From contig NC_030383.2 in assembly GCF_001625215.2 (NCBI RefSeq), forward strand, positions 60,998,949-61,062,948: a DNA stretch of 64,000 nucleotides, in the 5' to 3' direction. Shown here piece by piece: positions 26,803-38,177 of this stretch. Each line of letters opens with the position of its first letter. Position 1 is the stretch's first letter. The stretch is from Daucus carota subsp. sativus. Taxonomy: Eukaryota; Streptophyta; Magnoliopsida; Apiales; Apiaceae. The notes beneath the pieces are model-generated. The model had not been told where the DNA came from. It did not search any database and was given only the letters and a program-made list of their open reading frames with translations. The translations under genes and the position numbers were made by a program.

Positions 26803-28311
26803 CGTAGGAAACCTGTAGTTGGTAGGTTCAGGGCCTGTAATGTTAAACTTATTTACTCATCTGATTATGGTACATAATAGTCTCACCTTGTGCTGTATAC
26901 AGAGAATACAAGTCCAGCCTCTTTGCAAATTGGGATTTGTATTCTTGTTTTTACGGTGCCTTGCCTTGTTTCTCTGTTGAGATGAAAACAGAAGTAATAG
27001 AGTTTAGTAAATAGAAAAATTCAGCCCTTGTATCCATTGTTTTCAGAAATTTACCCCAAAAGTGAAAACTACAAATCGATAAATATCTATTTTCTGCTGT
27101 CACGTAATTCTTGATTACTAAATTATGAGCTTGTTTGATTACTAAATAAGCAAACAAGATTAAAACATTTTTATTCATAACGATATACGCATCTAACTAA
27201 AGAAAGACTATTTTTTTCCCATGATTCAGTTGTGTTAATTTTGCTGTAAAAGAAGCGATCAGTTCTCGCCTCGTAATAGCAGGTATTTTACGAGTCTCAA
27301 ATGGAAAGCCATTGCAAGGGACATTCCTGCCAAACACCGTAAATACTGCATGGTGATATCGATGTGGATCAGTTTCGACAATTGAGGAAGTTGCAGACAT
27401 GACTCTACATTAATTTGTCATGTTCACGTTGGATATATTTGTCCAACTTTTACGGTCTTGTAAGATCGGTAAGAAATTTTTAAAAAGATTTTATCATTAT
27501 TTATGATAATATTGAAATGATATATTCTTTTATACCGATCTAAAATATTACTCCTCCGTCCCTCTTATTTACTTACAGTTTTTTGACATTAGTTGGCACG
27601 TATTTTAAGGTGCATCTGAAACATAGTTTCATAACTTATTTATAATTTTTTTATATAGATATTTAGACATTAAATTTTTATTCAGAAGAAAAAAAAGATA
27701 ATTTATAGAACTAGATTTTTTAGAAATTTCAAAATGCGTGTCAAGATTCCATCCTCCAGATGGAAAAAAAAAATTCTTTCAAATATTTTATTTCGTATTC
27801 CAAAATATTATAATCTCGTATGAATTTTCTTTTAAAATAATCTTTCATTTCCCAAAATATTATAATCCCGTATAAATCACATTTTCCAAAATTATAAAAT
27901 AGCAATCCGAACCCGATTTGCATTGGGTCAAATTTATAAATTTTTTGAGACCCCTCATTATCCAGTCATTTGTCCGCCCATGTATATCATGATAGTTAAA
28001 TCGTTTGAGAAAATACTTCTTAGAAATTCTTTCTTATATTACATTTAGACAGACCTGGAAAGTTGCTGTAACAGATCTGTACTCAAACTTGCTCATCAAG
28101 CACATATTATAACTAAAGAACTTGATAACTTTTCGTCAAAAAAAAAAAAAGAACTTGATAACTAAGTGCTCCCAGAAACAGTCAAGAAACACTTAGATTG
28201 TTAACTTAGGTAGCAACTGCGTCAAGTAGATATCATCATTACACCACCCTCTATACTGTGCAAAAAGGGCCACGTAATCGGTTAGGAGATATTTTTTATA
28301 TTTATAAAAGG
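26803..28311. other. PMS1 3' flank and intergenic
   Basis: Contains the PMS1 3' UTR, a diverged Stowaway left end near 27551 (actcctccgtccctctt) whose right end is not clear, and a poly(A) insertion at 28131-28147. On the minus strand a 67-aa frame (27197-27400) has protein-like composition (HHAVFTVFGRNVPCNG) but no family I recognise; it may be a gene remnant. Confidence 0.45.
28131..28147 (+). mobile_element. Tiny poly(A)-tailed retroposed insert with 16-bp target duplication
   Basis: The 16-bp direct repeat aaagaacttgataact occurs at 28115-28130 and 28148-28163. Between them lie only tttcgtc and a run of about ten A. This is the footprint of an LINE-machinery insertion (A-tail, long target duplication) truncated to a few bases. 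Confidence 0.65.
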
Positions 28312-28861
28312 GGTTAAGTATCAAGTTGGTCACTCAACTGAAGGCCATGTATCACTTCTTTCATTAATCTTTTAGAGGTAGCATCTTGATCACTAAAGTC
28401 GTATAATATATCAAACAGATACCTCGAAAAATGTGTCGGGCAAGTAAATATTTTTTTCATTATGTTCTTCACATATTTTTTCAACGCTACTATAATCTAA
28501 TGAAAAGTGGTTAATTTTGGTATATTAGATAATATATCTAGATTTTTTTAAAAATATTTATTATTTATTTTAAATTTTATAATTATTTAATCTTATTTAA
28601 ATAAAAATATATGGTAAATATGTGTTTAAAAATCTAGCTATATTATCTAAGATTCCAGAATTCACCGCTTTTCATTTGGTTATAGTAGCGTTGAAGAAAA
28701 ATGTATAGAATTTAATGAAAAAATATTTACCTTCTGGACACATTTTTCGAGGTATTTGTTTGATATTTTATACGACTTTAGTGATCAAAATGATACCACT
28801 AAAAGATCAATGAAAGAAGTGATACATGACCTTAACTTGAGTGACCACTTGATACTTAACC
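28312..28861. mobile_element. Long-armed inverted-repeat element, probably MULE-like MITE (~550 bp)
   Basis: The left arm begins ggttaagtatcaagttggtc and is mirrored at the right end by gaccacttgatacttaacc. The arms also share catgtatcacttctttcat / atgaaagaagtgatacatg, so they pair for roughly 150 bp or more. Flanks tttataaaag and ttttataaag suggest an imperfect duplication of about 9-10 bp. It ends only 25 bp from the stop of the neighbouring pseudogene. Confidence 0.75.
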
Positions 28862-28886
28862 TTTTATAAAGGATAAAATCCTCTTG

Positions 28887-30042
28887 TCAATATTCCCACC
28901 CGAAGCGCTTATAAATCTCACGATAAACTTCTTTTTCCAACTCAAAATTAAAAGAGAAAGGGAATGCTGAATCCTCCCTGATGTCAAAGAGTGAAATGGT
29001 TGCTCTTTTAATGACTTGTCTATGGCGATTGAAGGTCAGAAGCCAGGTATCGCCTGAAGCATCAAGTAACATTGATACCCCAGGCGAGTCTTCATCAAAA
29101 GGATGGACCGGCCACGACACATCAGCAACATGCTCACCATAATCAGAGAGCTCCCTTAAGTTGTAGATCTGGATTACCTCAAAATCATCATATGTGCCCT
29201 TCAACAGCTCATACTTTGACTTTAGAATTGAAAGGCAGTCTGCAAATGTTTGAATCCAATTAATCCCGATAAGAAGTATAATTCCCTTGCCAGCAACCTC
29301 GGAGACTTTAACCTATAAAGTGAACCAATAACCGTTCATTCGGATGATTAGCAGAATGACAACAAATAATTATGGTCGCAAACAAGTTGTATACTGCAAG
29401 AAACACAGGAAATTGCAAGTTACATCAACCTTCCTATCAAGTTGGGAAAAAAGGACCTTGCCCAGATTAATGAAGAGAAATAGTGAAAAACCTCAAGACA
29501 ATACAAAAGGTGACAGTTCAAAAAAACTTGCCTCAGAGTACTTATCTGTTCGTCTGAGGACAGAGTTAGAATCCCAGAGCATGTCCAGTTTCACATTTTT
29601 TGGCTGTTCCAACCAGCAAATCAACAAGTTTTGTGCAGCTGAATGAGTAAGCTGGAACTCCAAAATTCATAAAAATATCAGCGCCATATGGTTCAAAGAA
29701 TTCCCCTCGAGGTCCAACAATAACAAGTCTGGGATCTGGTTTCGGCCCGTCCAAATCCAGAGGATAGTGGCAAACCCTCATTAATTAATGAATGGGTCTT
29801 TAAACGGAGTGCCAATCATGACATCATCTTGAACTTTTTCCAGAACTTATCTTCCTTTGTACAACGAAGGGGTACCGACGTGTCATGCACATAGATGAGC
29901 ACGACCTCGAAGTTCTCAGTGTGGACCAATTGTTTATACGCTGTCATCAGTTTCGTAGTGAGGTTTGAGGTTAGAGTACGAAGGGCAATGAGCCTCTTCA
30001 ATAAAATGAAGGGCAACCGTGTTCAATACTCTGAATATGCAC
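28887..30042 (-). pseudogene. Nucleoredoxin-like (thioredoxin-fold) pseudogene
   Basis: Two exons can be traced: 29532-30042 and 28887-29312 (stop 28887-28889). The translation shows two successive thioredoxin-like segments: VALHFIEEAHCPSYSNL, NFEVVLIYVHD, then DPRLVIVGPRGEFF and FGVPAYSF, followed by GKGIILLIGINW and DDFEVIQIYNL. The order and spacing match plant nucleoredoxins, in which GPDGK and AYPF are typical. The gene is broken. The usual Trp before LALPF is a TGA at 29816-29818, a frame change lies at about 29955-29985, another just after the TGA, and another in the A-run at about 29593-29602. The first redox site reads CPSYS, so its second cysteine is lost; the second domain has no CxxC. 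The last exon is fully open. The intron would use a GC donor (gcaagt, 29526-29531). Alternative: a very divergent gene with more introns, but the in-frame TGA argues against that. Confidence 0.7.
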
Positions 30043-30420
30043 CTACAATCATCAAAATGAAGTTTGTATGAGAGAGAGGGAGAGGCGGAGGGGGTGCACT
30101 TGACGACCATTCTTATGAACTTCACTCAGTGTAGCATTGTGAATGCAATTTCTACAAATTTTGGGATCTAAAGTTTTCAAGATGTGTTTTCGTCTCTAAT
30201 GAGGTGTAGATGTACAGCACCATTATTATGAACTTTAGTAGAATTAGTTAGATCCGAAACCTTTCTTTAAGAACAACTACATCACAAGTCTCACCTACAT
30301 CAACTACATGAACTAAACAAAAAATGCAAATCAATTTCTTCACAAGAAAAAATTTAATTCTAACCAAATTGAAATTATAAAGAATGAAATAAAATTCTAT
30401 CAAGTAATCACTACTATTAT

Positions 30421-30600
30421 TGTTGATAATGTTGTGAAATGGAAAAAAAAATGTTGTAAACGGTAAATAAATGTTGTGCAACGGTAAAGATTGACATAGT
30501 CTGAATATTAAAATTTTGTTTTCAGTGTTATTATTTTCGTATTAAACATTCTAATCAAGATAAACATGACTTATTTATTAGTGAAGGATTTAGATGTTCA
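30421..30600 (+). repeat. Direct repeat, copy 1 (partner 31893-32033)
   Basis: Shares gataatgttgt, aaaaaatgttgt, and the segment cattctaatcaagat-aacatgact-gtttattagtga with the second copy, in the same orientation about 1.4 kb away. Together with the similar upstream fragments this indicates a tandem segmental duplication. Confidence 0.65.
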
Positions 30601-31705
30601 AAAAAGATAAATTAGACATAACATTTAATGAAATCAGTCAGACTATCGCATACGAAAAAAGCGAATAAATGAATATCGAATTTTGAAAAATTAACTTCCG
30701 AGCTACCAGGTCTACAGATATATATACATATTACACTCAGAAACACTACAAACTAAATATTCACATATATATGAAACAACAAAAGATATTAAGCTAAAAA
30801 ATTTGACAATTATCAATCATATACACACCAAAAAAAGGTTCAAAAATAATGAATTATCTTCTAAACAAAGCATAATCAAACCCTAGTTCTGACAAATATA
30901 AACTTAATACTAAAATCACAATATGCACATATGCACATCATATTTAGATAGCTATATACACGTGAATCCATTTGAAAGAATCACGAAATTATAAAAATTC
31001 AAAAATAAATATAGCTCGGGATCGTCAGCAATGTGGCCATGAAAGAATACCGTCCTCTCCTTTGATGTGTGAGAAAGCTAGAAGTCTTGTTGAAAAACAA
31101 GATCTCACGTCCAATTTCTGAGACGTTTGGGATTTAGAGTTCTCAAATGATTCCTTTGTGCACTGCAGTTATGATAAAGATGAACTGCAGTGATGATAAA
31201 GATGAACATCATCCTCTCTGCAAATGACTTTCCGAGAGAGCGGCAGCAGAAAGATTGATTGCCTTTCTAGAGGGATCTTTACATCAATCGTTTCGCCGCG
31301 TCGAATCGTTTCATCGCATCGAACCTGAACATCTGTAAAAAAAATGATAAATGTACGAAGCAAATTAAAAAATATTAATATATAAATGCATTTATATATA
31401 ATAACGTGCACAGAATTTTACCCTAATACTTCATTTTCAAATCTTAGGAATCTGCAAAAATATACACAGCAACTATTATACACAAATGTATAAACAAGCA
31501 ATATCAGGGAACAAAATCGGCAAATAAAAACACATATATAAGAGGCACAACTTTTTTTTCTATCATTAATAATGTCCCTTTCTCAACATACACATTATTA
31601 TCCGTCATTAAAAATTTCAGATGAAATGACGAAGGAAGGAAGAATATGTTTCATAACCTTAAACTTATATAATATGCAGAGACGGATCCTAATAGGCCCT
31701 TAAAT

Positions 31706-31755
<50 letters not shown>

Positions 31756-31892
31756 TATTCATATATTTAAATTGATCTCCTTAAAATTTTATTGATATAC
31801 TAAATAGGGTGAAAAAATAGTATACGATAACTAGTCTTGTAATAGTTTTCTGAGTAAAGTAGAGTACCAAATTTTTAGAAAAAACATAACAC

Positions 31893-32033
31893 TACTAGTA
31901 ATGTAGATAATGTTGTAAAAAGGTAAAAAAAAAATGTTGTGAACACTAAAAAAAATGTTTTTTATCATCATTATAGTATTGAACATTCTAATCAAGATGA
32001 ACATGACTTGTTTATTAGTGAATGATTTTAACA
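31893..32033 (+). repeat. Direct repeat, copy 2 (partner 30421-30600)
   Basis: Second copy of the repeat. Both copies end in an aagat(g/a)aacatgactt(g/a)tttattagtga(a) block. Confidence 0.65.
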
Positions 32034-33871
32034 TAACCAATTCAACGAGTTAATGTAAACCGACTGATTGTTGTTACAAAATAACGTGTACGACCCCTAA
32101 ACTTTCAGAATTGGATCTGTCACTGATAATTTGGTACATTATAAATACAAGTATGGAGACCACATAATAAGTAGTCAAGAAATGTTTAGAAATTGCAATA
32201 ATTTTATTTAATTTTTGCCTTGCCCTCACTTTTAAAATTGCACATATTTTTTTTTATGAGTTGCACACAGGACGGAGGCACACTGGGTGGTGTACGCCTA
32301 ACAGATTGTCATGTGGTTTAGTAATTCTATTGTATAGTTTTCAACGATTTTAGCTTTGCTCTAATGGTTGACTTGTTACCTTTTTTAAAACTAAATAAAT
32401 GGTATGGGTTCACAATATTTTTCTTCGATACAAAAGCAGGTGATGAGTCCGGGACTGAAATAGACGTCTCAAACTACCAAATGAGGCAAGACCAAGATAT
32501 ACCAAATGAGGCAAGAAAAAGAGTGATGTCATTTGTGTAGCTCATGAACTTCCAACCCCCATTCAAGTACACGCCGGTAATTATTACAAAATAGATTTAA
32601 AATTTCGATTTACAAAATAGATCAAGTATTTTAATTAAAAACATGCAGTATTGTAAGAAGTAGGAGTCGGACTTAATCGCTGAAGTGATGGAACAAGGAT
32701 TAATCGAAGATTAATTGAATTGATCGGAGATTAGTTGGATGATATTGAATAATTGGATATTTAATCAGTTCGACGAGTTACGGAACATGAATTAATCGGT
32801 GATTAATCACCGAATTTTAGAACAGAGAAAACGGGGAACAAATGTAGTCGAAGAAGACGGTATAAATATTGATCGAATAATTAGAAAGACTAATTGAAAT
32901 GTTTTATCTGGTCATTAATGAGAATGATGATTTGATATTATTACATATATTATAAAATCATGTTACACGAATATCTGGCTTTAAAAAAATTGAAAATTTT
33001 GACATAGAAAATAAATTCGGATATTTGGTTAGGAATTTTCTGTAAATTATTTTTTTTAAAAATTAGATACTTGGAAATTATTTATTTATTAGTCAGCTTA
33101 AGTGTTAACCAACTACGGTCCAGTATTACAGAAATGAGTAATTACCTCCAGTACAGGACATCCATCATACCCGATTCTCTGAAAATAATCGAACCTAATC
33201 GGATGATTTACCGATTTAAGATTAATAAAAAAACTGGGGATTAATTGGAGTCAAACTCAGATGTATTTCAATATTAAAATATTATTTAATATTTTGTTAT
33301 TATTGTTTTGGTCATTTATTAATAAATATATCGTTACTATATCATAATTTTTATAATTGTTCATATTTAAAATGATATAGTATTTTAATTTTGATAAATT
33401 ATTATATATAATTCGATTAAGAAAAACTTAAAGGATTAATCGGATTTCAGAAATTGTATCGGTCGACAACGGTGCACGGCATTAATATGTTAAATCGGGA
33501 ATTTTTAGAACACCGCAATGGTCCAACAAATATAAACTAAAATTTCTATAAAGTAATACAATTCAATTTAGAGATCTTATTAATTTAAAAAGTGTTAATT
33601 AATATGTGATTTCTCAGGTTGTCAGTTTAAACAGTTAGTATTATTTTTATGTCTAAATTTGTTATCATAATTCCATTGTAATAGTAAATTATTATCAATT
33701 CATTCACGCACGACATTTATATGTTCTGGATTTTCCTAGTAAAATCAATAACTAAATTTTAAATTAATTATTTGAAAAATAGAGATCTAATATTATAGGA
33801 CCGTTTGACTTAATTTAAAAAAGTTACTTATTACTTAAAGTAAAAAAGGAGATTATAATAGATAAATGAAT

Positions 33872-34126
33872 TCACTTAAATTTCATTTGATAAATTTCAT
33901 TGTTATAAGCTTGAATATCAGCAAGAGATTGCAGATGTCGTTTATATAGTTGAATTTGCTCGTATTCGGGCATATGTAGATTTGGAGAGCATCCTCCGAA
34001 TTTCCAGTGAACAAGCTGCGCTGCTTTGCCACTTTTTGCAAGCACTTTTAGCAGCAATGCAGGGTTCAAGGTTCCGGATATTTGCAACTCACTGTCACTA
34101 TGCATTGTGAAATTCGATACCTCTGT
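33872..34126 (-). pseudogene. Orphan exon of a heavy-metal-associated (HMA) domain protein
   Basis: An 85-codon open stretch follows a candidate acceptor (ag at 34127-34128). It reads TEVSNFTMHSDSELQISG, then LNPALLLKVLAKSGKAAQLVHW, which is the second half of a plant HMA fold (beta strand, helix, AQLV strand). The rest is a short polar tail that lacks a C-terminal isoprenylation CaaX box and ends KFK. The first HMA half, with the beta-alpha segment that would carry a CxxC, is not seen between here and the p23 stop at 34502. It may be a partial copy, or its first exon may be unrecognisably diverged. Metal binding by this fragment alone is unlikely. Confidence 0.55.
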
Positions 34127-34501
34127 CTATACATAAAAAATCAAGAACAGATAAACACTTCAGCATAGATAAACTCTAATTCCAAATTAGAGTTTATGAA
34201 AGTATATATAATCACTTCAAACATAATTTATTATTCTATTCTTATATTATATTTCCAATATCATCCATAAACCATCTCACACTATAATGTCGATCAATTC
34301 AGGATGACACTAGTGAAATCAAGATACAGAGCACAGATGTAATATGTAATTTCTGCCTGCCATAATAAAAACCTCTCATAAACACAAACATTTGCTCGAA
34401 AACTGGCTTTCCTCTACGAAGTTCCATTATCAGAGCATGATATCCATCTCCAGAGCACTACGATATATAGTAACAGTGTAATGAAACTATATACTAGTCC
34501 T

Positions 34502-35810
34502 TCATGTGCTTGACGTTGCTTCCGCCTTCTTCTCTGGAAGAGCTGCTGCTTTTTCTGCATCCGCCTTCTCGGGCTTTGTTCCCTCTTCACCTGCAACGAG
34601 GAAAGAAAACACAAATTGTTTTCAAGTACAGCGATATTAAATGCACCAAATCCACTGATGATTATATTAAACTTCAATATCAAATTTGTTCCTTGGTCTG
34701 AAGAAATAATAAAGTAATTAATGTACAAAAAAAAAAAAAGACGACTATGAAATCATGACAAAAGTAAAAATTTCGTCTGGGTACGTAGACCTGCAATTTG
34801 CATCTACATACATACCGATGATAAAAAATGCATTGCCATTTTAGGCTAAAACAATGTCACCTCAATGGTGAAAAGTACTACCACGCATTATATGATTTGT
34901 TCTTGTTCCTAACAGACTGGACTGATTTTTTTGTCCAGACCTCAGTCAAAGGTGGTGGATCCAATTCAGATTTAATATAATATAAACACATTTTAACAAT
35001 CTACGATTTTGAAAGATTGTTAGCTTCTTTGAATTCCATCAGTGGTAACACATGGTCAAGTTAACATAAAATTCTAACCCAGCTCAAATCGGTCTTTAAA
35101 GAGTGGAGAGGGCACATATCGGAAATAACTTTTTTTTTTAAACAATGGCATTGGTAGCTGCTGACAGACAAACTCTTCATTGCACAAAATAGTAAATCAA
35201 GACACGGGTTCAAAGCTTAGATGACTGTAACTACCGTAACCAACACGTCAGAAAGTCATGGATTACTCTCATTCTACAGATCTATTACAACCATAAAGGG
35301 TTGTACCTGGCACTCGTATGCACAAACAACACAGAATGATCAAATCTGATGAATTGAACTCTAAACTTGAACTATGCAAAAGGTTTGACAGACACCCAAC
35401 CCTCTAAAATTTGCTACTGACAGATCTTGAATTTATAACCAACTCAAGTCCCAACAAACATACTTAGTTTGAGCAGTTTGAATATTATTATAATTTATAA
35501 TTTATAATAATGCAAATTCTTCTGAATATAAACTGCCACTAGAGACATTTTCAATATAATATCCACTAAAGTACACACACACACGTTTATCGAATACCAG
35601 AAAGGTTATTTCTATTATTACCTTCATCATCACTTTCATCAAAGTCATCACCCATGGAGAAGTCGCCCATGCCAGGCATACCACCCATACCGCCCATTCC
35701 AGGCATACCACCCATGCCAGCCAATGCTTCCATGCCTGGCATGCCTCCCATGCCGCCCATGCCTCCCATGTCGCCGAATTTCTATGAAGAAAAAACGAAA
35801 TACAGATAAG

Positions 35811-35861
<51 letters not shown>

Positions 35862-36114
35862 AGTAAGATCCTAAGAGAACTTTTTTATCGAGAGAACCGA
35901 GGGAACTAGTCTATCTACCGTAGATCAGTCATTTTAATCCAATGGCTATTATAATTAGAAGATTTAGTGAATATATATATAAATGATTCAGTAAAGGGCA
36001 TAATCGGATATCAATAAAAAATATTTTATGGGCAAATTTTCATTTATGACCAATGATTTGATTAACATAAATAATAAGATATGTAATCAATTGATTTCCT
36101 TATTTATATTCTCC

Positions 36115-36170
<56 letters not shown>

Positions 36171-38177
36171 CAAGTTAAAAATTGAAATAATGACTAGAAG
36201 AGACATACCGAGAAATCCATTCCATCCATTCCAGCATCAGTCGGAGCTACGAGCGCAATAAGAAATCATAACCATTAGCACATAAATCAAGTTCATATAA
36301 GTTGAACAGAAAAAACAGAAGAAAACTATATCAAGTACCAGGATCATCATCTTCATCTACCCACTTGTCCCAATCTACTTTGACATAGTGTGGCGTCTTT
36401 GCATCTCCCTTCAACAATTTATCCCACCATTTAATTTCTGCTTTTTCCAAGATACAGAATATGCTACGCGGACTAATGTTTATTTTGCTTTCCTGCAAAA
36501 AGAAACTATTAAGTCAACAGCATAGATAACATGGCAGAAGGAGAAATACTTGTTTTCGTAATAAATTGCGAAGATGCAAGTGTCGGGGGGGGTAGGACAT
36601 CGCTGCCATACTAATTACTACATCTGCCAGACCACATGAATTATTAAAAAATAAGTCTTGCATAAATATTAGGATAAACCTTAATACCAACCTAATGAAA
36701 TAACATTTCAACAGCATGGGAACAATATGCTCCATAAATAGGATAATGTGCGCAAGAAGAAAAGAGTTTGACATGACATGCTCATCGAACAATTCAGAGT
36801 AAATGTATGGTTGAAGTAATCTAGAAAGAACAGTATACCTCTACATTAACTTTATCAAAGAGATCAAGCTTCAGTTCATAAGAATGATTCTCTGCTCCAG
36901 CAGAAGCTGAAAATTTGAAAACACCTTCCGGCTCAAGATTAACCTTTGGATCTTTTGTGTCAGCCAAGAGGACAGTGATAAATATCTTGTCTTCCCTCTG
37001 AGCCCACTTCACTTCAGGATGGCGACTAGAAAGTTTACATCAATATTATAGACAATGGAGAAAATATATTAAGCACAAAAACAATCTCCAACATAAACCC
37101 CCTAACAGCCAACTCTGCAAGAACAACAAAGTTTTGTCCTACAAACTTAAAAGCTGCAACTTGCCACAATCACATAGAAAATAACCATTTTACCACAATG
37201 CTGTAACAACTCAGAACACCCAAATACACCAACTTAACCACACACCTACAACTCTCAGATCAAAACCCATACAGTATCCATACTGTATACTAACTAAGAA
37301 CATATTCAGCTTAGTGTAAACCTCACATCACTTGATTTGGGTTACTATTAGACTAATATGCTCCAGTAACCCAACTCATTACTACTAATATACTACTCCC
37401 TCCGTCCCATTGATTAGTACCATGTTACCGATACATATAATATACATGTTTGTGTGTGTATTACTTTGCATCTTCAGAAGATGACTGAACCCCAGCCCGC
37501 TACAAAATCTAGAACTGACCCAAAATTTGACCCAATCAACCCGAAAATAACCTGAATTAACTCACTGTTAGAATTCCATTCACGCAAACTAAAATATTCA
37601 ATTCCATTCTTTATTTAAGTGGTTTGAGCTCAACCCAAAATTGACCCATATATAAACACGAAGCTGACATGAAACCCAAAACTGTCACCCGCCCCTAAAT
37701 TTTATAACAAACAATCCGATAATCGGACACTGTTATTTCAAATCTAAGAGAACATCGTATTTACAGTTTTACACCAATAAACAAAGATGATATTCACATC
37801 GCAAAGTCACATATATACTATCTCCCACATATAAAACCTTATACATATCAGTCTGCAGTCCCTCTCTCTCTCTCTCTCTCTCTCTCTGTGTCTCTCTCCC
37901 TCTCCTCTCCTATCCTCTCTTCTCTCCCCCCCCCCTCTCTCTTCTTCTCTCTCGCTCTCTCTCTTTCTCTTTCTATCTCTCTCCCCGGCTCTTCCCCCCT
38001 CTCTCCCTCTCCCTCACACATCACACATGTATAATTCACAAGTACCTATGAACTAAGACCACACAATTCAACTAAATGAGCAACTAAACAACGATCATAA
38101 ACTTACACAAGTCATCATGAACAAGAATTGAACAATTTAAAAACTGTGAATTAAAAAAGTGAAGAAAATTACCTCAT
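34502..38177 (-). CDS. P23-1: Co-chaperone p23 (Hsp90 partner, CS domain), 6 exons, 210 aa
   Basis: Exons in transcript order: 38177-38173, 37025-36839, 36492-36339, 36246-36209, 35781-35622, 34590-34502. The first coding exon is only 5 nt (ATGAG), so the Ser-2 codon spans intron 1. The protein starts MSRHPEVKWAQREDKIF. The CS domain follows with VLLADTKD, FSASAG, YELKLDLFDKVNVE and ISPRSIFCILEKAE, then WWDKLLKG and PHYVKVDWDKWVDEDDD. After it comes a Gly/Met-rich region (repeated MGGMGG and GMPGM) and an acidic/basic tail ending EATSST. These are plant p23-1-type features; the family binds the Hsp90 N-domain in its ATP state and slows ATP turnover in cytosol and nucleus. All introns are GT-AG. 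Introns contain long (TA)n and (CT)n tracts. Symbol is by family; p23-1 versus p23-2 rests on the Gly/Met tail. Confidence 0.95.
35814..36165. repeat. (TA)n tracts bracketing a ~260-bp insert, p23 intron 4
   Basis: (TA)n at about 35814-35858 and again at about 36120-36163. Between them is gagtaagatcctaagagaac, then tcgagagaaccgagggaact, then a tccaatggctattataatt segment. This looks like a small transposon inserted in, or generating, a TA array. Class not determined. Confidence 0.5.
37861..38016. repeat. Degenerate (CT)n tract in p23 intron 1
   Basis: About 155 bp of CT repeats with interruptions and a C10 run. On the p23 sense strand it is GA-rich. It starts about 160 bp after the 5-nt first coding exon. 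Reading frames over it are artefacts. Confidence 0.9.

Larger units (their letters stand above)
30043..33871. other. Gene-poor decayed region with local duplication
   Basis: No intact gene. Two exon-like minus-strand pieces are seen: 31169-31330 (after a good acceptor; GETIDVKIPLER) and 30254-30300 (GETCDVVVLKER). They resemble each other and lie in the same order relative to the repeat pair at 30421-30600 and 31893-32033, so they look like two copies of one unrecognised fragment. A (TA)n tract is at about 31718-31750. The rest is AT-rich with nothing I can assign. Confidence 0.45.

Noticed and set aside
37393..37425. Left end of a Stowaway MITE (ctccctccgtcccat)
   Set aside because: No matching right end with TA duplication was found; at most a fragment.
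37848..38039. Glu/Arg-rich minus-strand frame
   Set aside because: Translation of the CT/GA tract in p23 intron 1.
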